This document shows positions 9,247-20,613 of a stretch of DNA of 64,000 nt, in pieces. The notes beneath the pieces are model-generated. The model saw only the letters and a list, made by a program, of their open reading frames with translations. It ran no database searches and had not been told where the DNA came from. Made by a program: the position numbers and the translations under genes. The DNA is from Ochrobactrum sp. Q0168 (GTDB lineage: Bacteria; Pseudomonadota; Alphaproteobacteria; Rhizobiales; Rhizobiaceae), in contig NZ_JAELXQ010000007.1 of NCBI RefSeq assembly GCF_016427605.1, positions 124,001 through 188,000 on the forward strand, written 5' to 3'. Each line of letters begins with the position of its first letter. The first letter of the stretch is position 1.

Positions 9247-10938
9247 ATGCAGTGGCTTCAGTCCGTTTTTGAGCAGGCACCGGAGATAGCCTTATTTCTA
9301 TCTTTGGCTGGCGGTTACGCGCTGGGAAAAATACATTTTGGGAAATTCCAGCTGGGCGGCGTCGCCGGTTCGTTGCTCGTCGCGGTGGTGATCAGTCAGG
9401 TCGGCGTCCATATCGACAACGGGGTGAAGGCAGTGCTCTTCGCCCTTTTCATTTACGCCGTCGGTTTTGAAAGCGGTCCGCAATTCTTCCGGTCGCTTGG
9501 GCGTCAATCTCTTCGAGAAATTGCGATGGCCGCAGTGCTGGCCATCAGCGGATTGGTGACGGTGGTTGTTCTGGCGCGTATGTTCGGCCTGGACAAAGGC
9601 CTTGCAGCCGGTATTGCCGCAGGGGGCCTGACACAGTCAGCCATCATTGGCACCGCCAGCTCGGCGATATCGAAATTGGGTCTGGCCGCCGACGAAGTTC
9701 AGCGATTGCAAGCCAATGTCGCGGTGGGTTACGCGGTTACCTATATTTTTGGGTCTTTTGGCGCGATCCTCGTTTGCGTCAATTTGCTGCCAAAATTCAT
9801 GGGACGGACCATACGAGACGATGCCATCAAGGCAGAATCGGAACTTCTTGCCGGTATCCGGTTGCTGGGCCCCAATGAGCAGGAAGCTGCACCTGACCTC
9901 GTCGGGCGTATTTATCGGGTCGAGCAGGCCGCCGGGAAAACCGTCAGCGAAATTGAGGCGAAAACCTCGATCGATAATTCCATCACGATCGAACGCGTCA
10001 AGCGCGCAAATAAGATCATCGGCGTGGCCCCGGATTTAAAGCTGGAAGCCAACGACATCGTATTGATCGTTGGACGCCGCACCGGCGTTGTCACGATGGG
10101 TGGCGAAGTTGGTGCTGAACTGCAATCCTCTGATGGTATGGATGTCATTGTCGCTATCCGCGATGTGACCATCACCGCTCCGGAATTCGTTGGAAAATCG
10201 GTCGCAGACATCAAGCAACATATGAGCACCGACCTTCGTCACGGCATTTATGTGATTGGCGTCAAGCGAGCGGATAAGCCGCTTCCGCTCAAGCCTGATA
10301 CAGTGATAGCCGCTGGTGATGTCGTTTCGCTCTACGGAACGGATCAGGATCTGCAGCGCGTTTCCAGCTCTATTGGTCCGGTTATCGTCGTCAGCGACAA
10401 GACGGATTTTGTCTTCCATGGTTTGGGGATTGCCGTCGGTCTGTTGATCGGTCTTGCCGTGATCCGGTTCGGCTCCATCCCGCTGACGCTCGGAAGCGGG
10501 GGCGGCGCCCTTCTGTCAGGTTTGCTGTTCGGCTGGTATCGCAGCCGCAACATGGCTATTGGCAACATGCCGACGGCAGCTTCGACGCTGCTGCGCGATC
10601 TCGGTCTTGCCGGTTTCGTGGCCGTCGTCGGTCTCCAGTCGGGGTTGCAGGCCGTTCAAACCATCGTCAGCAGCGGTCTGTCGATTTTCCTGATCGGCGT
10701 TGTTGTGACCATTCTCCCACTCATCATCACCATGCTGTTTGGGCGCTATGTTCTTAAATATGACAACGTAGCCGTTTTTGCCGGTGCTCTGTCCGGTTCG
10801 CGCAGCGCCAATCCTGCCTTTGGTGAAATTCTGGATAAGGCCGGCAATTCCATACCTACCACTCCATTCGCAATCACCTATGCACTTGCCAACGTGTTCC
10901 TGACCTTGCTCGGGCCACTGGTAGTCGCGTTTTCCTGA
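9247..10938 (+). CDS. aspT: aspartate:alanine antiporter, AspT family
   Basis: A 563-aa inner-membrane exchanger of the AspT/YbjL family. It has an N-terminal block of ~5 hydrophobic helices, a central cytosolic region (about residues 200-380) with two TrkA-C/RCK-C-like domains, and a C-terminal block of ~5 helices with the Gly-rich GALSGSRSANPAFGEIL segment. It swaps extracellular aspartate for intracellular alanine. The downstream aspartate 4-decarboxylase, 10 bases away, makes the pairing specific: together they form an electrogenic aspartate-to-alanine plus CO2 cycle. The ATG at 9247 has GGAGGG upstream; an upstream in-frame TTG (9235) is unlikely. A GGCAA-N6-TTGCC dyad lies at 9175-9190. 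Confidence 0.92.
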   Translation: MQWLQSVFEQAPEIALFLSLAGGYALGKIHFGKFQLGGVAGSLLVAVVISQVGVHIDNGVKAVLFALFIYAVGFESGPQFFRSLGRQSLREIAMAAVLAISGLVTVVVLARMFGLDKGLAAGIAAGGLTQSAIIGTASSAISKLGLAADEVQRLQANVAVGYAVTYIFGSFGAILVCVNLLPKFMGRTIRDDAIKAESELLAGIRLLGPNEQEAAPDLVGRIYRVEQAAGKTVSEIEAKTSIDNSITIERVKRANKIIGVAPDLKLEANDIVLIVGRRTGVVTMGGEVGAELQSSDGMDVIVAIRDVTITAPEFVGKSVADIKQHMSTDLRHGIYVIGVKRADKPLPLKPDTVIAAGDVVSLYGTDQDLQRVSSSIGPVIVVSDKTDFVFHGLGIAVGLLIGLAVIRFGSIPLTLGSGGGALLSGLLFGWYRSRNMAIGNMPTAASTLLRDLGLAGFVAVVGLQSGLQAVQTIVSSGLSIFLIGVVVTILPLIITMLFGRYVLKYDNVAVFAGALSGSRSANPAFGEILDKAGNSIPTTPFAITYALANVFLTLLGPLVVAFS

Positions 10939-10945
10939 GGAATAG

Positions 10946-12544
<1,599 letters not shown>

Positions 12545-12589
12545 CCAGGAGCGGCTTGGCCTTGAGTCAACGCTGCCTTTTGAAACCAA

Positions 12590-12620
12590 AACGCCGATCT
12601 GTTTCACGCAGATCGGCGTT
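12590..12620. terminator. 12-bp stem-loop after asdA
   Basis: AACGCCGATCTG and CAGATCGGCGTT form a perfect stem around a TTTCACG loop, ~45 bases after asdA. The minus-strand side is followed by a T-rich tract but the plus-strand side is not, so its efficiency for asdA is unclear. Confidence 0.6.
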
Positions 12621-12741
12621 CTCATGAGGCGCCCTTAACTTATCATATGAATTATAATGAAATAGACGATAACACTGATAACTCATATCACCTGACTTGT
12701 GAGCGCTCCGCGGGCCTGCTACCACAGGATTACGGAAAACA

Positions 12742-13497
12742 ATGTGCAGGACCGCGATGATGACAACAAGAAGCAATGAAACATCTTCCCGTCCTGCGGG
12801 CAATCTCGTTGTCAAAGTCAGTGGCGAGCTGAAAAAACTGATCCAGTCCGGTGAGTTCAAGCCGGGAATGAAACTGCCTAGCGAAGCAAAGCTAACCGAA
12901 GCCTATGGGGTTAGCCGCACGGTTATTCGCGAGGCGGTGGCCGCCCTGCGTGCCGACGGGCTCGTCGAGGCCCGACAGGGAGCCGGGGTTTTTGTGCTTG
13001 AGGCGCAATCCGCTGAAGCTCTGCCATTTCACAACCTCGATTATGACCGGGTTTCATCGGTTATTGAGCTGCTCGAGCTGCGCACAGGCGTAGAAGTAGA
13101 GGCTGCAGGACTTGCGGCGCTGCGTCGCTCTCCCCAGCAGGAAGAGGCTATCATCAACTGCCACCGGCAAGTACTCACTTGCCTGGAAGCTGGGCTCCCG
13201 ACAGCGGAGGCGGATTTCGCATTGCATCTGGCGATTGCTGATGCGGCCAACAATCCTCGCTTTCGCGAGTTTCTGACGATGATCGGTAGCGGTGTTATTC
13301 CGCGTGCGGCTTTACAGTCCCAGTCAGATACGAATTCTGCCGATTATATCGCGCGCATTCATGATGAACATTCCGAGATCATCGAGGCGATTTCCAACGG
13401 TGATGACGAGGCTGCGCGTTCGGCAATGCGGCGGCATTTGAAGGCAAGCCAGATGCGATACCGCAGCATTCTCAGGCAAGTTCGCTCTAACATATAA
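12742..13497 (+). CDS. GntR-family regulator (FadR subfamily, FCD domain)
   Basis: A ~251-aa regulator. An N-terminal winged helix-turn-helix (KLPSEAKLTEAYGVSRTVIREAVAALRADGLVEARQGAGVFV, about residues 35-75) is followed by an all-helical FCD ligand domain (ELRTGVEVEAAGLAA; HLAIADAANNPRF; DEHSEIIEAI). Such proteins usually repress a neighbouring catabolic gene and are released by a sugar acid or similar ligand. The next gene is kdgD, its probable target. ATGs at 12742 and 12757 are both usable; both have weak GGA-type ribosome sites. Its end overlaps the first of two CATATAATAT repeats. Confidence 0.9.
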   Translation: MCRTAMMTTRSNETSSRPAGNLVVKVSGELKKLIQSGEFKPGMKLPSEAKLTEAYGVSRTVIREAVAALRADGLVEARQGAGVFVLEAQSAEALPFHNLDYDRVSSVIELLELRTGVEVEAAGLAALRRSPQQEEAIINCHRQVLTCLEAGLPTAEADFALHLAIADAANNPRFREFLTMIGSGVIPRAALQSQSDTNSADYIARIHDEHSEIIEAISNGDDEAARSAMRRHLKASQMRYRSILRQVRSNI

Positions 13498-13520
13498 TAT
13501 AAATTGTTGACATATAATAT
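13491..13520 (+). promoter_or_regulatory. two CATATAATAT direct repeats 20 bp apart, upstream of kdgD
   Basis: CATATAATAT occurs at 13491-13500 and again at 13511-13520, exactly 20 bp (two helix turns) apart, each preceded by A. The second overlaps a TTGACA -35 candidate at 13507-13512. The geometry fits a regulator-binding site controlling kdgD. No convincing -10 element was found. Confidence 0.5.
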
Positions 13521-13533
13521 CTGGCTGCGCTAG

Positions 13534-14490
<957 letters not shown>

Positions 14491-14505
14491 GAGACGGAAT
14501 AGGAA

Positions 14506-14537
14506 AAACCGCGGGTCATCACCCGCGGTTTCTTTTT
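14506..14537 (+). terminator. Rho-independent terminator of kdgD
   Basis: AAACCGCGGGT and ACCCGCGGTTT form an 11-bp GC-rich stem with a CATC loop, followed by TCTTTTT. It lies 15 bases after the kdgD stop and separates it from the convergent aminotransferase gene. Confidence 0.9.
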
Positions 14538-14558
14538 AAGATGCAATAAAGGCCGCGC

Positions 14559-15758
14559 TTAAAGTGACGCAGCCATTTCTTTCAGGCGTTCACAGGCTTT
14601 GGTCAGTTCCGCTTCCGAAGCTGCAATCGACAGGCGGATGAAGCCGGGTGCGCCAAAGGCGATACCTGGCACGCTGGACACGCCAAAATCATTGAGCAGA
14701 TATCCCGCGACCTCAGTGTCGCTTTCTAACGTCGCGCCTGTGGGGGTCGTTTTGCCAGTCAGTCTGCTGACACCGATGAATGCATAAAACGCGCCGTCCG
14801 GCTGGCGGAAGTCAATATTGGGTATTTCAGACAGATAGGTGGCGACAAGCTCGGCGCGACGACGAAACGTCTTAGCCGCTTCCTGTACAAAACTCTGGTC
14901 TCCATCGAGTGCGGCTTTTGCGGCCGCTTGCGCAATGCTGCAAACGGATGTGACGCTTTGCGACTGCATCTTGTTGATCGCTGCAATGAGCGCTTTTGGA
15001 CCTGCCGCATAGCCAACCCGCCAGCCCGTCATCGCGTAGGCTTTCGAGACGCCGTTGACGATGAGAGTTCGTTCCCGCAATTGCGGGCAGACGCTGCCGA
15101 AGGAAACGAAGGGATGGTCGCGCAGCAAGATATGTTCGTAAATCTCATCGGAAAGGATGAGAATACGCGGGTATTTTTCCAACACCGCCCCGAGTGCACG
15201 ATATTCCGCAGCGCTGTAAATCGCACCTGTCGGATTGGATGGTGAGTTCAGCATGAGCCAGCGGGTACGTGGTGTTATAGCCTCTTCCAATTGTTGGACG
15301 GTGAGTTTGAAGTCATCTTGCCGCCCACATTCGACATAGACCGGCGTGCCGCCGTGCAAGGAAACGATATCGCCATAAGAAACCCAGCAAGGTGTGGGGA
15401 TGGTCACTTCGTCACCCTGTTCGAGCGTCGCGAGGAAAGCATCGAACAAAATCTGTTTTGCGCCATTGGCAACGGTCAGCTCTTCCGGTGAAAAATCCAG
15501 ATCATTGTCACGCTTGAACTTGGCGATAATCGCGGCGCGAAGCGCTTCGGTGCCGGCTGCTGCTCCGTAACGAACACCGCCGGCATTGGCCGCTACACAG
15601 GCTGCATCGAGAACATGGCTTGGCGGTTCAAAATCCGGCTCGCCCAACGACAGATCAATAATGTCTCGCTCCTCGGCACGCAGCTTTTTGGCGACCATCG
15701 AAACAGCCATGCTCGGCGATGACTGGATGCCCGCCGATCTTCTATTTTCATATTGCAT
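14559..15758 (-). CDS. class I/II PLP aminotransferase (aspartate aminotransferase-like)
   Basis: A 399-aa fold-type-I aminotransferase of the aspartate aminotransferase Ib type. Visible are DLSLGEPDFEPP near the N-terminus, NSPSNPTGA, SDEIYEHIL, the PLP lysine K239 in NGVSKAYAMTGWRVGYA, and a C-terminal RLSIAASE containing the carboxylate-binding Arg. It moves amino groups from an amino acid to a 2-oxo acid. It lies downstream of the hyuAB operon on the same strand, separated by a terminator hairpin, so it may have its own promoter or partly read through. The amino-acid substrate is not clear. Confidence 0.9.
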   Translation of the reverse strand: MQYENRRSAGIQSSPSMAVSMVAKKLRAEERDIIDLSLGEPDFEPPSHVLDAACVAANAGGVRYGAAAGTEALRAAIIAKFKRDNDLDFSPEELTVANGAKQILFDAFLATLEQGDEVTIPTPCWVSYGDIVSLHGGTPVYVECGRQDDFKLTVQQLEEAITPRTRWLMLNSPSNPTGAIYSAAEYRALGAVLEKYPRILILSDEIYEHILLRDHPFVSFGSVCPQLRERTLIVNGVSKAYAMTGWRVGYAAGPKALIAAINKMQSQSVTSVCSIAQAAAKAALDGDQSFVQEAAKTFRRRAELVATYLSEIPNIDFRQPDGAFYAFIGVSRLTGKTTPTGATLESDTEVAGYLLNDFGVSSVPGIAFGAPGFIRLSIAASEAELTKACERLKEMAASL

Positions 15759-15782
15759 TAGAATGCTCTTGTTTGTGGATCG

Positions 15783-15815
15783 GAAAAAGGAGAAGCCGCC
15801 CGAAAGGCGGCTTCT
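15783..15815 (-). terminator. terminator of the minus-strand hyuAB operon
   Basis: Read on the minus strand, AGAAGCCGCC and GGCGGCTTCT form a 10-bp stem with a TTTCG loop, followed by CCTTTTTCC. It sits just after the HyuB stop and upstream of the aminotransferase start. Confidence 0.85.
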
Positions 15816-15830
15816 GACAGGATCTGGTGC

Positions 15831-17468
15831 TCAACTATTCACGACATAATCGAACTCTCTGTCCCGCTGCTTGGCATCCGGGCATCGTTCATCCGCGGCG
15901 CCATAGCCACCGCCACCCGGCAATTGCAGGATCAGCCTGCGTCCGGCTGGGACATGCTGACGGCCCTTGGCATTGAGCACCGAGCCATCATCAAGCAGCA
16001 CCGCACCCGGCGCACCATTCTCGCCACCTTCACGCCCGCGCGGCGGGTGTTTGATGCGATCAAACATGGCATTGAAGTAAATCTCGTGCCCGTCTGTCGG
16101 CGCAATCTCGACGACCTGACCAAGCCCGCCACGGAATTTTCCGGCGCCCCCGGAACCGTCGCGCAATTCCTTGCGCCAGAAAATAACCGGGCCGACATGT
16201 TCCGTCGCCTCAATGGACATCGAATGAACACCGCTTGGAAAAGCGGTGGCGCTCAGCCCGTCGAGATGGGACCGGGCACCGGCTCCACCGCTGTTGAACA
16301 GAAGAACCTCGGCGCGCTGGCCGCCATCTTTTGGCGCTTTGTCGCCGGAAAGCGGACGCGCACTGACATGAAGGTTCCACAGTGCGCCTGAGCCTTCTGC
16401 CGGTACCCGACCGGGCAGCATCTTATGGACAGCGCCAAGCACTGCATCGGGCACCAGATGGCCGAGCACGTGACGGACCGAAACGGGGGCAGGGTGCTGC
16501 GCGTTCAAGATGCAATCCTTCGGCGCAATCACCTTGAACGGAAGAAGCGATGCGTGATTGTTCGGGATTTCCGGCGCAATCGAGCATTTCAGGCCGTAGC
16601 AGGCATAGGCAGCTGAATAAATCAGCGGACAATTGATGCCTTTGGGGCTAGGCGCAGATGTGCCGTTGAAGTCCGCAAGTATGTGATTGGCATGGACGTC
16701 GATCCGCACCGCGATATCGATAGGGTCGCCGTAACCGTCAACCCGCATCCCGTTGGAATAAGTGCCGTGCGGCAGTGCCGCCAGCTTTTCAAGCGTCGCG
16801 TCATAGCTGCGTTTGAAAATGAATTCGGCCAGCCCTTCCAGATCGTCGAGCCGGAACTCATCCATCATGTCCATCAGGCGGCGATGACCGATTTCGTTGC
16901 AGGCGGCGAGGGAATAGACGTCGCCGACGACCTGATGGCTTTCGCGAACATTGTTGCGCAAAATGTTCACGAGATCTTTGTTGACCACCCCGCGTTCCGC
17001 GAATTTCATGATCGGCACAAAGATGCCTTCCTCATAAACTTCGTTGGCATCGGGACCAAAGCCACGTCCGCCCACATCCACCACATGGGCGGTGCAAGCG
17101 AAGAAGCCTGTCAACGCGCCATTGCGAAAGCTTGGCGAGACGACCGTGAAATCGTGCAGGTGGCCGGTGCCTTTCCACGGGTCGTTGGTGATGTAGACAT
17201 CACCTTCGAAGATGTTCTCGCGTCCGATATCGTTGATGAAATGGCCAACGGCTTCCGCCATCGCATTGACATGGCCGGGCGTGCCGGTCACGGCCTGCGC
17301 GATCATCTGTCCGGCGCGATTGAACACGCCAGCCGAGAGATCGCCGGATTCACGCACACTGGTGCTGAAAGCTGTACGAATGAGCGTTACGGCCTGTTCT
17401 TCGACGACCGAGATCAGGCGGTTCCACATGATCTGCATGTGGACATCGGAAATAGGTTTCACTGACAT
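15831..17468 (-). CDS. hyuB: hydantoinase B / oxoprolinase-type subunit
   Basis: A 545-aa HyuB-family protein, the second subunit of ATP-dependent N-methylhydantoinase, 5-oxoprolinase or acetophenone carboxylase type enzymes. Diagnostic segments are MQIMWNRLISVVEEQ, TAFSTSVRESGDLSAGVF, GHVNAMAEAVGHF, ITNDPWKGTGHLHDFTVVSP and GGGYGAADERCPD near the C-terminus. It works with the HyuA protein encoded 12 bases upstream to open a cyclic amide at the expense of ATP. AAGGAG lies upstream of the ATG at 17468; a longer reading frame lacks one. The family covers several substrates; hydantoin or 5-oxoproline-like rings are the usual ones. Confidence 0.93.
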   Translation of the reverse strand: MSVKPISDVHMQIMWNRLISVVEEQAVTLIRTAFSTSVRESGDLSAGVFNRAGQMIAQAVTGTPGHVNAMAEAVGHFINDIGRENIFEGDVYITNDPWKGTGHLHDFTVVSPSFRNGALTGFFACTAHVVDVGGRGFGPDANEVYEEGIFVPIMKFAERGVVNKDLVNILRNNVRESHQVVGDVYSLAACNEIGHRRLMDMMDEFRLDDLEGLAEFIFKRSYDATLEKLAALPHGTYSNGMRVDGYGDPIDIAVRIDVHANHILADFNGTSAPSPKGINCPLIYSAAYACYGLKCSIAPEIPNNHASLLPFKVIAPKDCILNAQHPAPVSVRHVLGHLVPDAVLGAVHKMLPGRVPAEGSGALWNLHVSARPLSGDKAPKDGGQRAEVLLFNSGGAGARSHLDGLSATAFPSGVHSMSIEATEHVGPVIFWRKELRDGSGGAGKFRGGLGQVVEIAPTDGHEIYFNAMFDRIKHPPRGREGGENGAPGAVLLDDGSVLNAKGRQHVPAGRRLILQLPGGGGYGAADERCPDAKQRDREFDYVVNS

Positions 17469-17479
17469 GGTAAACTCCT

Positions 17480-19567
17480 TCAGGCAGCCTTGGCGCGCAG
17501 CAACAGGCAACCATCGGTCTGCATGATCGCTTCGCGGCTTGAGGTCACGATGGTCGATGTCTCGCGTTCCGTGATGACGGCTGGTCCCGCGATCCAGTCG
17601 CCGGGCTTCATGTCGCTGCGATCAACCACGCTGGCATCAAGGAAACGCTCTTCGAGAACGTCGAACACCTTGCGCTGGCCGGATACTGTCGCAGTTGACT
17701 GTTTCGTCACGGGTTTGGCGGGGGTTGGTGCGGCTGCATCCGCGCTGGCGCGTAGCGACCAACTGACGATTTCAACATCCAGCCCATCGATCACGCGGCC
17801 GAAGAAACGCTCGTAGCATTCATCGAAAAGCGAGCTGAAAAGTGAGGCATCCGCTTGCGTATAATCACGAACTTCAATGGTGACCGGCACTTCCCATCCC
17901 TGACCGACATAGCGCATATAAGCGGTGCATTCGAGCGAAGGATTGGCGTTGGGGGCGCCCGAGCGCACGAAGGAGGTTGCTTCCTGCATCAGCTCGGCAA
18001 TCACAGTATTGATCGCATTGGCGTCGAAGCGGCTGATGCGGCTATAAGCGCTGCGGACCGATTCAAAACCAAAAGGCGCACGCAGGAAGCCGATTGCAGA
18101 GCCGACACCGGCACCAGGCGGGATCAGCAGATCGTTGACACCAAGCTTTTCGCAAAGCCGTGCGGCATGAACCGGGGCCGCGCCGCCAAAGGCGATCATG
18201 GTGAACTCGGAAAGCTCCTTGCCATTTTCCACCGCATGCATACGCGCAGCGTTGCTCATGTTCTCATCGACAACTTCGCTAAGACCAAAAGCCGAGGTTG
18301 CGATATCTGAACCCAGCTTGCTGCCAATATCTGCATCCATGGCGCTTTCGGATGCCGAGCGCGACAGTTTCATCGACCCGCCGGCAAAGCTGTCGGGATC
18401 AAGACGACCAAGGATGACATCGGCGTCGGTCACGGTTGGGTTGACACCGCCCCGATCATAGCAAGCCGGTCCCGGTTCCGAACCTGCGCTATGAGGACCA
18501 ACGCGGATCTGGCGCATGGAATCGACGGTTGCAATCGAGCCGCCGCCCGCGCCAATCTCGACCATCTCGATGACCGGGATGGAGATCGGCATGCCGCTGC
18601 CCTTCTTGAATCGATAGGTACGCGCCACTTCGAAGGTCTTCGACGTTTTCGGTGTCTGCTGTTCAATCAGGCAGATTTTCGCGGTAGTGCCGCCCATATC
18701 GTAGGACACGACCTGATCAAGCTTGTGATTGGCTGCGATATGGGCTGCGAAAATCGCGCCGCCCGCCGGTCCGGATTCAAGCAGGCGAACGGGAAACTCA
18801 ATCGCACTGTCGACGCTGATAATGCCGCCGCCAGAGTGGATCATAAAGACCGGTGCAACAAGCCCTTCGTCGTGAAGACGGCCTACCAGACGATTAAGGT
18901 AAGACGCCATCAAAGGTTTGACATAGGCATTGGCGCAAACTGTATTGAAGCGTTGAAATTCGCGCATCTGCGGCGAGACTTCCGACGAAATCGAGACGGA
19001 AAGATCAGGCTTCCTGGCCAGCAGCCGGTCACGGAAACGGCGCTCATGTTCGCCATTGAGGTAGGAGTGGATGAAGCCGACAGCGATACTCTCATAGCCT
19101 TGCGCAATGATGCGATCGCAAAGCGCTTCCATCTCGCTCTCATCCAGAGGCTTGAGCACTTCGCCGCTTGCTCCCGTGCGCTCATCGAGGACGAAACGGT
19201 CGCTACGGTCGACCAACGGGACCGGGAGGACAATATCGAGATCATATTGCTCGAAGCGGCTTTCGGTGCGCATTTCGATCACGTCGCGAAAGCCTTTGGT
19301 CGTAACGAGCGCCGTTTTTGCACCGCGACGCTCGATCAGGGCGTTTGTCGCAAGAGTGGTGCCATGGATCACCGTATCGATCTGGTTCAGCGCTATCCCG
19401 GCCTTTTCCGCAACCTCGCGAATGGCTTTGACAATCGCATTTTCAGGGAACGCGTAATCGGTCAGAACCTTGGTTGAGTGCAGTGTCGAACCAACCTCCA
19501 TCGCCACATCGGTGAAGGTTCCGCCAATGTCGACGCCAACCCTGATCAGTTTGCCATCTATCGTCAT
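17480..19567 (-). CDS. hyuA: hydantoinase A / oxoprolinase-type subunit
   Basis: A 695-aa HyuA-family protein with the actin-like ATPase fold: RVGVDIGGTFTDVAM at the N-terminus (phosphate loop), HGTTLATNALIERRG, YDMGGTTAKICLIE and GAGGGSIA. It activates the cyclic amide with ATP before hydrolysis, together with HyuB. The ATG at 19567 is preferred to an upstream TTG (19585). It is preceded on the same strand by a polar amino-acid ABC importer, and the hairpin between them (19655-19675) may uncouple expression of the binding protein from the enzyme. Confidence 0.93.
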   Translation of the reverse strand: MTIDGKLIRVGVDIGGTFTDVAMEVGSTLHSTKVLTDYAFPENAIVKAIREVAEKAGIALNQIDTVIHGTTLATNALIERRGAKTALVTTKGFRDVIEMRTESRFEQYDLDIVLPVPLVDRSDRFVLDERTGASGEVLKPLDESEMEALCDRIIAQGYESIAVGFIHSYLNGEHERRFRDRLLARKPDLSVSISSEVSPQMREFQRFNTVCANAYVKPLMASYLNRLVGRLHDEGLVAPVFMIHSGGGIISVDSAIEFPVRLLESGPAGGAIFAAHIAANHKLDQVVSYDMGGTTAKICLIEQQTPKTSKTFEVARTYRFKKGSGMPISIPVIEMVEIGAGGGSIATVDSMRQIRVGPHSAGSEPGPACYDRGGVNPTVTDADVILGRLDPDSFAGGSMKLSRSASESAMDADIGSKLGSDIATSAFGLSEVVDENMSNAARMHAVENGKELSEFTMIAFGGAAPVHAARLCEKLGVNDLLIPPGAGVGSAIGFLRAPFGFESVRSAYSRISRFDANAINTVIAELMQEATSFVRSGAPNANPSLECTAYMRYVGQGWEVPVTIEVRDYTQADASLFSSLFDECYERFFGRVIDGLDVEIVSWSLRASADAAAPTPAKPVTKQSTATVSGQRKVFDVLEERFLDASVVDRSDMKPGDWIAGPAVITERETSTIVTSSREAIMQTDGCLLLRAKAA

Positions 19568-19654
19568 GTCTTGCCTAACTCCCAAGATCAGATTCTATGC
19601 GTTAAGTGCGGGGCCGGGCTGGAAGGCCACGGTTCAGGCACGTGTTTCCTCGTT

Positions 19655-19675
19655 CCGGCAGGCGGTGCCTGCCGG
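19655..19675 (-). terminator. intercistronic hairpin between binding-protein gene and hyuA
   Basis: CCGGCAGGC and GCCTGCCGG form a perfect 9-bp GC-rich stem with a 3-base loop, in the 177-base gap between the binding protein and hyuA. No T-run follows. Such hairpins often stabilise the upstream binding-protein transcript or attenuate read-through. Confidence 0.6.
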
Positions 19676-19744
19676 TTCATTAATGTTGTTTTGTGGTGTC
19701 TCGGCTAACTCGGAACGTTCAGACGCTCGCCAGTCAGTCTGTGG

Positions 19745-20584
19745 TTAGTTCTTGCCGGTGAAGTCCACTCCATCAAGGGTGGTTGGAAGCTTTGCGCGAT
19801 CCACACCAATCCACTTTTTGTAGAGACCGTCGAGTGAACCGTCCGCCGTATGGCGCGTGACAAAATCATTCAGATAGTCGAGTATTTCCTGATCGCCCTT
19901 GCGTACCGCCATTGCCTGGAAATTGTCTGCGACCTTGTATTTGCGACCGTAGTTGCCGCTGTTGCCGGTCTTGTCGATCACCAACCCATAGGTCACGCTG
20001 CCCAGAATTGCGTCAACCTGACCCGACAGGAGCGCCTGAACGGTGGTCGCATCGTCATCGAAGCGCTTGATCTGCGTGTTGGCGGGCGCGACCTTTTTCA
20101 GGACCGGCTCGAAAACGCTGCCGCGATTGACGCCGATGATGTATTTGCCGAGGTCGTCATTGCCCTTGATATCAACGTCGTTCTTGCCCCAGACAGTGAT
20201 GTCATTTGAGGAATAGGGAATGGCGAATTGAATGACCTTGGCGCGCTCTGGCGTGATGGTCATGGATGGAACGAGAAAATCGACCATGCCATTGGTGAGA
20301 AGCGGAATACGGTTCTGACCGGTAATGCGCTCGAACTTGATCTGAACGCCCAGTTCCTTGGCGATTAGGTCAGCAACATCGACGTCATAGCCTCCATTTT
20401 TGCCGTTCTCGTCGATAAAGCCCCATGGAAACTGGTCCATCTGCACACCGATGGTAACGGTGCCCTTGGCCTTGATTTCCTCGGGCGTAGCGGCGCCAGC
20501 CGCCGTGGCGATGCACACGGATGCGAGCAGACCGAACGCGAAGCCGAGTGAAGCCTTGGAACGAGCGAAACTTGAATTGAACAT
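19745..20584 (-). CDS. periplasmic polar amino-acid binding protein (family 3)
   Basis: A 279-aa family-3 binding protein with an N-terminal signal peptide (hydrophobic stretch to about AAGAATPEE). The mature protein opens GTVTIGVQMDQFPWGFIDENG and shows GGYDVDVADLIAKELG, typical of HisJ/GlnH-like proteins. The ATG at 20584 has AGAGG upstream; an earlier in-frame start is less likely. It belongs to the importer whose permeases and ATPase follow upstream on the minus strand. With hyuAB downstream, the ligand may be a cyclic amide such as 5-oxoproline or a hydantoin rather than a free amino acid. Confidence 0.9.
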   Translation of the reverse strand: MFNSSFARSKASLGFAFGLLASVCIATAAGAATPEEIKAKGTVTIGVQMDQFPWGFIDENGKNGGYDVDVADLIAKELGVQIKFERITGQNRIPLLTNGMVDFLVPSMTITPERAKVIQFAIPYSSNDITVWGKNDVDIKGNDDLGKYIIGVNRGSVFEPVLKKVAPANTQIKRFDDDATTVQALLSGQVDAILGSVTYGLVIDKTGNSGNYGRKYKVADNFQAMAVRKGDQEILDYLNDFVTRHTADGSLDGLYKKWIGVDRAKLPTTLDGVDFTGKN

Positions 20585-20613
20585 GTTCTTACCTCTGGTT
20601 GTTTTATTGTTAT

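Noticed and set aside
12641-12660. AT-rich TATCATATGA and ATTATAAT elements before the 12.7-kb GntR gene
   Set aside because: They do not match the CATATAATAT repeats well enough to be called operators of the same regulator.
18491-19477. 328-codon plus-strand open frame opposite hyuA
   Set aside because: A shadow of the HyuA gene; HyuA has all family motifs.
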